64,000 bases of DNA from CAVYYW01 sp963772845 (GTDB taxonomy: Bacteria; Bacillota; Bacilli; Bacillales; Sporolactobacillaceae). The notes below the pieces were generated by a model. The model had not been told where the DNA came from. It did no database searches and was given only the letters and a program-made list of their open reading frames with translations. Below, one piece after another: positions 54,758 through 61,414 of this stretch (positions are counted from its first letter, which is position 1; each line of letters starts with the position of its first letter). The DNA lies in contig CAVYYW010000021.1 of assembly GCA_963772845.1 (NCBI GenBank), positions 1-64,000 of the forward strand. The letters run 5' to 3'. The position numbers were made by a program, and so were the translations under genes.

Positions 54758-56094
54758 TAGATTTTCCCCTCCTCTTTAAAGGAACGTGTTCTTCTAAACT
54801 GGAAGAATGCAAATATCGCTACGATTAAGCCCATGATTATAGAAATAGCAGCGGCCATCGCGTATTGATTCGAGTCAAAGGTCAGCTTATACACCCATGA
54901 AATTAAGATATCCGTCCCGCCTGCATTCTGACCTTGCACGGGAGGGTTTCCTTTATTGAAAAGATAAATAATATTAAAGTTGTTAAAGTTGCCGGCATAT
55001 TGAATAATGAGCAATGGAGCCGTGGCAAATAGAACGTGAGGCAGCGTGATGAATTTGAATTTCTGCCATCTCGAGCCGCCGTCAACATCCGCCGCTTCAT
55101 ACCAATCAGCTGAGATGCTTTGTAATACTCCGCTGAAGAGGGCGAATATAAACGGAAAGCCAAGCCAGGTCTGCATGAAGATCAGTGCGATTTTCGTATA
55201 AAAGGGATCACTCATCCATGGCCAGCCATGTCCGCCGAACAAAGGGATAATAATCTGGTTGTTGATCGCCCCGAAGCCGTCGTTAAACATTGCCTTGAAA
55301 ACAAGGATGGATACAAAAGCAGGGACCGCCCACGGGAGAATCAACACCGTCCGGATCAGTCTCTTGAATTTAATGCGTTTGTCATTGACAAGCAGGGCAA
55401 GGAAAAGCCCAAGTGAAATCTGAAGGGTCGTCGCAACAATTGTCCAGACGAGCGTCCAGCTGAGAACACTGACGAAGCTGTCTTTCCAAAGTGATGTTGT
55501 AAACAATTGCTTAAAGTTACTGAATCCAACCCAATCCACAAGGTGGCGGGGAGGCGAATGGTATAAATTATAATTGGTAAAAGCAAGTGTCACCGAAAAT
55601 AGTAAAGGGAAAACAACGACAAATATAAGTAATACCAAACCAGGAATCGTCATGAAATAAGGGAAGCCCTTATCGTATACTGCTTTGACAGATTCGCGGA
55701 GCTTAGGCAGCCTTCCAAAGTCCCGTAACGTCGTCGCCTGCCTCTTGGCATCGATGACATTCACGACATAGAGTACAACCGTGAAAAATAATAATATAAG
55801 TGTTAAAAGGCCATAGATTAAGAGTTGAATCGAGTTATCAAATCCAGGAAGCGTTCCCAGGGTAATAATCCCCCACAGGCCAATGTTAATGGGATAGCTT
55901 AAAGTAATAAGAAAAGCCGCTTCAATGACCATAAATAATATGCCCTTAATATAACGGCGGTTGTAAAGCTGTCCAAGCCCAGCGAAAATAATCGACAGGA
56001 TCATTGCGGTGACCGGATTATGGGGCTTTCGGCTGGAAGGTTTCTTGTTTTTAACCGGAACGTGATCGTTTTCTTTACGCGCGGTTTCTGCCAT
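54757..56094 (-). CDS. mdxF: Maltodextrin ABC transporter permease MdxF/MalF
   Basis: 445 residues from the ATG at 56094, chosen for GGGAGAGGAT upstream. It has the long MalF-type N-terminus with extra helices (PVTAMILSIIFAGLGQLYNR), then the permease core with YEAADVDGGSRWQKFKFITL as the EAA loop. In B. subtilis MdxF is also about 435 residues. It is separated from mdxE by 1.2 kb of repeats, an unusual gap inside an ABC operon; a secondary promoter was not evident. Confidence 0.94.
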   Translation of the reverse strand: MAETARKENDHVPVKNKKPSSRKPHNPVTAMILSIIFAGLGQLYNRRYIKGILFMVIEAAFLITLSYPINIGLWGIITLGTLPGFDNSIQLLIYGLLTLILLFFTVVLYVVNVIDAKRQATTLRDFGRLPKLRESVKAVYDKGFPYFMTIPGLVLLIFVVVFPLLFSVTLAFTNYNLYHSPPRHLVDWVGFSNFKQLFTTSLWKDSFVSVLSWTLVWTIVATTLQISLGLFLALLVNDKRIKFKRLIRTVLILPWAVPAFVSILVFKAMFNDGFGAINNQIIIPLFGGHGWPWMSDPFYTKIALIFMQTWLGFPFIFALFSGVLQSISADWYEAADVDGGSRWQKFKFITLPHVLFATAPLLIIQYAGNFNNFNIIYLFNKGNPPVQGQNAGGTDILISWVYKLTFDSNQYAMAAAISIIMGLIVAIFAFFQFRRTRSFKEEGKI

Positions 56095-56244
56095 GGAGAT
56101 CCTCTCCCTTAATGAAAAATAAATGATAGTCAAAAAAGTTATGGGGAAGGAAACCCTCCCCATAGTGATTTACAGATTATTGATTTTTTGAAAGAGTCTA
56201 TTGCTAGTTGAGCTGGGTCACGATGATGAGGGTTCTGAAAAAGA

Positions 56245-56700
56245 CCCTCGGTAGGTGTCGTCATGGTTGTTGATTTTCGTTTCAGGCACTCGCTTTCCGT
56301 GGGCAACGCTTCAGCCTCCGCGGAAGAAAACCACTTCCTGCGGGGTCTTCAGCTGTTGCTTTTCCCACTGGACTTGACATAACTTCTTTGGATTCACCTC
56401 GCACGATGAAAATGCGGTTGCAATACATTGAAAGCGGAAATACCCTCGCTTTCCGCGGGCACGGCCTCAGCTAACTTTGGCATGGTCTCATGTTTGCCAA
56501 AGTGGATCTTCGGACGCGTGCTGATTCCGCAGGACTTGAAACAGCATCTTTGAGTCCGTTTCGCACGAAGAAAATGCGAAGCTAACCATGATAAAATGAA
56601 ACACAAAGCATTTTCGAGGAGTCTCGGGTATTTCTGGCCACTTTCAACTCTGAGCATGCGCATTTTCGAGGAGTCTGCGTGCCCTCCACGTCAACCAGCT
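56245..56700 (+). repeat. Dispersed repeat family A, copy 5, inside the mdx operon
   Basis: GTTGTTGATTTTCGTTTCAG at 56264, ACTCGCTTTCCGTGGGCAAC, GGGGTCTTCAGCTGTTGCTT, then a second unit GCTTTCCGCGGGCACGGCCT, AGTGGATCTTCGGACGCGTG and GCATTTTCGAGGAGTCTCGG. It sits between mdxE and mdxF, antisense to the operon as written. Confidence 0.75.
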
Positions 56701-56744
56701 TAAATATGAAGTTGAGCCGTCTTAATTTTACCTAATCACTTGAA

Positions 56745-57316
56745 ATGCGTTCTATTTCCAATGGCCTCTCGAGGTTCGCTTCAATCTGTTACGCTAGCCA
56801 GGACGCCCGACTTCAAAAGTCATGCAGCACTCGTCGAGAGCTACATGTGCGGCTCCGCTTTTTCATGTCTAGCTGCGGCTACCAGTCCTTCGGATCCTTC
56901 AGCTTTCACTTCAGATGGACAAGAGCTCCTCTTCGGAAAACCTCCAGGTTTTTAGAAGGACTATCAGAGCGACCTGCGCTTTTCGTTGTCTAGTAATGCT
57001 ATCGAAGCGGGATTCCTCGTCGCAACTCGTAGTCGTTCGAGAGGTAATGCTCGTGCCTTTCGGAGCTACATGTGTGGCTCCGCTTTTCCTTGTCTAGCTG
57101 CGGTTGCCAGTCCTTCGGATCCTTCGCTTTCCCTTCAGAGGAAAAGAGCTCCTCTTCGGAAAACCTCCAGGCTCTTTCAGGACTATTCAGGCAACCTCGC
57201 TTTTCTTTGTCTAGCTGCGCCACACAGCTCCTCGGGTCACTTCACCTTTTTCGGTGAAAGAGCCATTTCTCACAAAGCCTCCAGTGCCTTTCGGACTACA
57301 TGTGGCTCCGCTTTTC
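56745..57316 (+). repeat. Dispersed repeat family D, compound copy 2, abutting the mdxE stop
   Basis: Two to three units of GCTCCGCTTTTC...TTGTCTAGCTGCGG, CCAGTCCTTCGGATCCTTC, AGAGCTCCTCTTCGGAAAAC and CTCCAGGCTCTTTCAGGACT, plus CGTCGCAACTCGTAGTCGTT and CGAGAGGTAATGCTCGTGCC. The last GCTCCGCTTTTC ends at 57316, directly against the mdxE stop codon at 57317-57319. Confidence 0.78.
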
Positions 57317-58633
57317 CTATTGCTTGCTTGCTTTGATTTTGTCTTGTATCTGTTTCTTAGCGTCTTCTAATACTTTTTTGACGTCTTTTCCTTGTGCGAT
57401 GAATTCGCTGCCGTTGTTCATTGGATCCCATACTTGGCTCATAGCAGAGATGTTCGGCATTGGCTGAGCTGATTTAATTTGCTCTGTAAAGCCTTTGTAG
57501 ATTGGATCTGACAATTTATCAAGAACTGCTGGACGTGGAACCATTTCGCCTGCTTTTTCAAAATAAATTTTGGAGCTTTCATCGTTCGTCATGAATTTAG
57601 CAAGGTCAGCAGCCCAGTACTTATTCTTTGAGTAGTACGAAACCATCCATGATTTAACGCCGCTGAATGAGTGGGCTGGTTCGCCATTCATGCTTGGAAG
57701 CGGAGCTGTGCCAAGCTTATCGCCTAGTGCTTTTTTGTAATCCGGAAGCGACCAAGGACCGTTAATAACCATACCTACTTTGCCTTGAGTAAACAGGCCG
57801 TTGACGATGTCAGCTGTAACAGATTTTGGAAGCAAACCTTCTTTAAAGAAGCTTTGGAGATATGTCATTCCTTCAACGGCGCCTTTATTTGCTACACCGA
57901 TGTCATTGACGTCATAGTTTCCTGATTCTCCGCCGAAAATATAGCCACCATAGTTTTTAAGGAAAGGATATGTAAAATACAAATTTTTTCCTTCAAACAA
58001 GACACCATATTTTTTTTGTGATGCATTCGTTAACTTTTTAGCTTGTGCTTTTAGATCATCGAACGTTGCAGGAGCTTGTTTGACAAGATCTTTGTTATAG
58101 TAGAGCGCATAGGTTTCAACAACTGCCGGGAAGCCGTATAAATGCGTCTGAGCTTTTTTGTCCCCTAATGAATCTTCTTTGTAGTTAAATGAAACAGCTT
58201 TGATGGCTGTATCGCTGTAGCCGCTTTTTTCTGAATCGTTCAGATACTGATCAACAGGTGTGGCAAGACCCTGTGTCACAACGTCACCAATACGGTCATG
58301 AGGCTGGAAGAAGAGGTCAGGACCTTTATCTTCAGGACCGGCGACAGCAATTTTTTTGGTTTGATCCGTCATACTTACTTTGGTCATGTTTACTTTAATG
58401 CCAGTTTTCTTTGTGTAGTTATCAGTAATGGTTTTGATTGCCGCAACTTGTGCGTCATCATTGTTCACCCAGATTGATAACTGGTCAGGCTTTTTAGGTG
58501 TTTTATCCCCAGAGCTGCTTGAGCCGCTGTCTGAGCTTTTCGAAGCACTTCTGTCCGGTCCGCATGCTGAAAGCACCATGGCAAAAACGAGCATAAGTGC
58601 GACGAGCAGTAATCCTTTTCTTCCTTTTTTCAT
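57317..58633 (-). CDS. mdxE: Maltodextrin-binding lipoprotein MdxE/MalE
   Basis: 438 residues. Signal peptide with lipobox LSAC (Cys at about 24), then a Ser-rich linker and a MalE-type fold (LSIWVNNDDAQVAAIKTITD, GVKSWMVSYYSKNKYWAADL). It captures maltodextrins outside the membrane for MdxFG. The gene is first in the leftward operon, with a promoter bearing a perfect cre and two LacI-type operators. The stop is immediately followed by repeat D. Confidence 0.95.
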   Translation of the reverse strand: MKKGRKGLLLVALMLVFAMVLSACGPDRSASKSSDSGSSSSGDKTPKKPDQLSIWVNNDDAQVAAIKTITDNYTKKTGIKVNMTKVSMTDQTKKIAVAGPEDKGPDLFFQPHDRIGDVVTQGLATPVDQYLNDSEKSGYSDTAIKAVSFNYKEDSLGDKKAQTHLYGFPAVVETYALYYNKDLVKQAPATFDDLKAQAKKLTNASQKKYGVLFEGKNLYFTYPFLKNYGGYIFGGESGNYDVNDIGVANKGAVEGMTYLQSFFKEGLLPKSVTADIVNGLFTQGKVGMVINGPWSLPDYKKALGDKLGTAPLPSMNGEPAHSFSGVKSWMVSYYSKNKYWAADLAKFMTNDESSKIYFEKAGEMVPRPAVLDKLSDPIYKGFTEQIKSAQPMPNISAMSQVWDPMNNGSEFIAQGKDVKKVLEDAKKQIQDKIKASKQ

Positions 58634-58715
58634 GGAATTAAATCCCCCTCAAATGATAGTGTGATGGCGTCGTGAAAAAGGCCTTTAAATACTTAATAAT
58701 TAGAAAATTCTTTAA

Positions 58716-58727
58716 GCAAACGTTTGC
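58716..58727. promoter_or_regulatory. LacI-type operator palindrome in the mdxE leader
   Basis: GCAAACGTTTGC is a perfect 12-bp palindrome with the central CG of LacI-family operators, about 55 bases downstream of the predicted mdxE transcription start. Probable MdxR site. Confidence 0.7.
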
Positions 58728-58755
58728 GCATTGAATTAAAAAAATAATAGGGCTT

Positions 58756-58769
58756 GTGAAACCGTTTGC
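58756..58769 (-). promoter_or_regulatory. Second LacI-type operator near the mdxE start site
   Basis: On the minus strand TGCAAACGGTTTCA, symmetric around CG, at about +10 to +23 of the predicted transcript. One position off the cre consensus, so MdxR or CcpA could bind. Confidence 0.65.
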
Positions 58770-58785
58770 ACTAGCCATCGAAATT

Positions 58786-58814
58786 ATGATAGCGTTTTCA
58801 GAAAAAAATGTCAA
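58786..58814 (-). promoter_or_regulatory. mdxE sigma-A promoter with a perfect cre in its spacer
   Basis: Minus strand: TTGACA (58814-58809), 17 bases, TATCAT (58791-58786). TGAAAACGCTATCA (58800-58787) lies across spacer and -10 and fits TGWAANCGNTNWCA fully. Confidence 0.85.
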
Positions 58815-58873
58815 TAAAAATTTTAATACCTTTTTTTTCTTGATCGCTGTCTTAGGGTAGAGTAATATTAAGT

Positions 58874-58946
58874 TATAATTTGAGGGCAATGTTTAGCAGT
58901 GGAAACAACCCCGGCTTCCTTTATTAAAGGGAAACCGGGGTTTTTT
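58874..58946 (+). promoter_or_regulatory. TATAAT followed closely by a terminator hairpin upstream of mdxD
   Basis: TATAAT at 58874-58879 is followed about 28 bases later by a strong terminator (AACCCCGG 58907-58914 and CCGGGGTT 58935-58942, inner CCTTT/AAAGG, six T). mdxD starts 47 bases further on. The arrangement suggests an attenuated leader or a very short RNA. The -35 is poor. Confidence 0.5.
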
Positions 58947-58992
58947 ACGTTGTGCAAACTATCTTCAGAACCTTTTAAAGGAGAGGGTAAGA

Positions 58993-60745
58993 ATGCGGTA
59001 TTTTTGGAAACACCGCTCAACCGAGCCATATTTGTATGGAGTGGATAAGGATACAATTCATATTCGTTTGACCACTGTCCATAATGATTTCAGCAGTGTG
59101 AACGTCTTATCCGGAGATCCTTATGACTGGAAGGATGGCGTCTGGCAAACACAGTCCAAGGAAATGACCCGTGTGGGCAGTGATGATCGATACGATTATT
59201 GGCAGACTGCGGTTCAACCAAAAGATCACCGGCTCCGTTACGGTTTTGTATGCGAAAATCAGCAGGAAACCGTTTATATTACTGAAAATGGTCAGCTTGA
59301 CGCGCCTTCAGGGGATACAAGCGACTATTTTTGCATGCCATATTTACATGAAGCAGACCTTTTCAAAGCACCCGACTGGACAGCATCGGCCGTCTGGTAT
59401 CAAATTTTCCCTGACCGCTTTGCGAATGGTGATCCTTCCAACGATCCTGAAGGCACTCTCCCATGGGACAGTGAAAAAGCTACCCCGGTCAATTTGTTTG
59501 GCGGAGATCTTCAAGGGGTCATTGACCACCTTGATCATCTTGAGGAACTTGGTATTAATGCGATTTATTTCACCCCAATCTTTGAAGCTTTGTCCAATCA
59601 CAAATATGACACGATTAATTATGGGAAAATTGATCCGCAGTTCGGTGATGAGGAGACGTTCAGAAAATTAGTGGATGCCGCTCATGACCGTGGAATTAAA
59701 GTGATGCTTGATGCGGTCTTTAATCATTCAGGATTCTATTTCCCTCCGTTTCAGGATGTCCTGAAGAAGGGAGAAGCGTCAGTCTACAAAGACTGGTTCC
59801 ATATTAAGGAGTTTCCTGTCACAGTCGATCCGCCGAATTATGAAACCTTTGCTTATACAAAAGATATGCCCAAGCTTAATACGGCAAATCAGGAGGTTAA
59901 GGAATATCTCCTTGATACTGCTGCTTACTGGATTGAATCATTTGATATTGACGGGTGGCGGCTTGACGTGGCAAATGAAGTAGACCATCCCTTTTGGCGT
60001 GCTTTTCGAGAGCGGGTTAAGCAAATTAAACCTGAGCTCTATATCTTGGGAGAAGTTTGGCATGACGCTCTGCCTTGGCTTAGGGGAGATCAATTTGATG
60101 CGGTAATGAACTATCGGCTAACCGATGCTGCACTTGCTTTTTTTGCTGAAAACAAAATAACATCTGAAGGCTTTGCCAATAAATTGACCCAGTTGACTGC
60201 TTCTTATCAGCAACCCGTTCATCAGGCAGCTTTTAATCTATTAGGAAGCCATGATACACCGAGAGTGCTTACCCAATGCGGCGGGAATTCTCATAAAGTA
60301 AGGCTTCTCTACGCTTTTCAAATGACAATGCCAGGCTCACCTTGTGTGTATTACGGGGATGAAATCGGCATGAGCGGAGGGAACGATCCTGGCTGCAGGG
60401 ACTGCATGAAGTGGAATCGTGAGGATTGGAATGAAGACATTTATTCTGCTCTGCAGGCACTGATCGCTTTACGTCGTGAAGAATCTATTCTAAGAGATGA
60501 AGGTGCCGTCAATCTCTTAACCAGCGGGTCAGAGGATGTCATTGCTTTTTCCAGGTCTTCCGAATGTTGAAACGGTTTTTGTGGTGATGAACCGTTCCGA
60601 TCAGGAAAAAACATGGGCCGTCCCAGTGCATTCTGGAAATCTTCCTGAATCAGACCTTCTCGGCAGCAAGATCGAGCAGGGAATCGAAAAAAATTCTGTT
60701 TTGCTTCAAGGCTACGAGTATAAAATTATACGAATGGACGCCTAA
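58993..60745 (+). pseudogene. mdxD: Neopullulanase / maltogenic amylase / cyclomaltodextrinase, GH13_20, frameshifted near the end
   Basis: A cytoplasmic GH13 enzyme with an N-terminal CBM34-type domain (about 1-125) that cuts maltodextrins, cyclodextrins or pullulan. Catalytic set: nucleophile Asp325 in DIDGWRLDVANE, acid/base Glu354 in YILGEVWHD and Asp421 in LLGSHDTPR; region I DAVFNH is also present. The ATG follows AAAGGAGAGGG. At about 60545-60560, in a T-rich tract, the frame slips: the first frame stops at 60570 (SRSSEC), while the second reads LPNVETVFVVMNRSDQEKTW and ends at 60745. If repaired, about 583 residues, close to B. subtilis MdxD. The active domain is intact, so a truncated product might still fold poorly. 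Confidence 0.9.
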
Positions 60746-60763
60746 GGAAGAGTAGAGTGAACG

Positions 60764-60797
60764 AGACTGTCGAGAAAACCGCGACAGTCTTTTTTTA
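60764..60797 (+). terminator. Terminator of mdxD
   Basis: AGACTGTCG / CGACAGTCT stem followed by seven T, 18 bases past the second-frame stop, which supports that frame as the gene end. Confidence 0.88.
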
Positions 60798-60839
60798 CTG
60801 CAGTAAAAAAGCGAATTTGGCATGGGATAACTATGAATT

Positions 60840-61130
60840 GGAGAGAGAAAACAGGAAGTGGACAGTAAAACTATGAAAGTGGACAATAAATCTATGAAAG
60901 TGGCAAGCAAATCCAAGAAGTGGACAATAAACTTCACCTGGGAACGGTCCCAGGACCTCTTGAAGCCCTTTCCAGACCGATTCGGAGGCTGATTTACTGG
61001 ATTTCTTTAATAAATCAGCTTCAAATTCAAGAAAAATCCCGAAAAAAGAAGCTTTTTCATACCTTATTTGGATTTTTAAACTTCCAATGGAAACGGTGCG
61101 GCAGAGCGCACCGCACATTTTAGATTTCGT
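60840..61130 (+). repeat. Dispersed repeat family B, copy 4
   Basis: Four 20-21-bp units (AAGTGGACAGTAAAACTATGA type), GGGAACGGTCCCAGGACCTC, TTGAAGCCCTTTCCAGACCG, a CTGATTTA...TAAATCAG pairing, GAAAAATCCC...CTTTTTCATACC and the closing GGTGCGGCAGAGCGCACCGC with CATTTTAGATTT. It keeps the order seen in copies 1-3. Confidence 0.85.
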
Positions 61131-61169
61131 GCCAACCCTTTCGCTAAAAAGGTTTTAATGGAAAAGGAA

Positions 61170-61412
61170 TCTGCGAGATCATGTGCTCCTGCGTCTGCTA
61201 GTCATGCTTCGAAGCGGATTCCTCGTCGCAACTCGTAGTCTTTCGAGAGGTGATGCTCGTGCCTGTCGGAGCTGACATGTTCGGCTCCGCTTTTCGTTGT
61301 CCAGCTGCGGTTGCCAGTCCTTCGGATCCTTCGCTTTCCCTTCAGAGGAAAAGAGCTCCTCTTCGGAAAACCTCCAGGCTCTTTCAGGACTAGGCGGGCA
61401 ACCTCGCTTTTC
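61170..61412 (+). repeat. Dispersed repeat family D, copy 3, next to the HD-GYP stop
   Basis: CATGTGCTCCTGCGTCTGCT, CCTCGTCGCAACTCGTAGTC, TTGTCCAGCTGCGGTTGCCA, AGTCCTTCGGATCCTTCGCT, CTCCTCTTCGGAAAACCTCC and the closing CCTCGCTTTTC, which ends two bases before the HD-GYP stop codon (61415-61417). Confidence 0.8.
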
Positions 61413-61414
61413 GG

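Noticed and set aside
56740..57336. ORFs of 60-116 codons between mdxE and mdxF
   Set aside because: They translate repeat family D; the same DNA at 61.2 kb opens in other frames.
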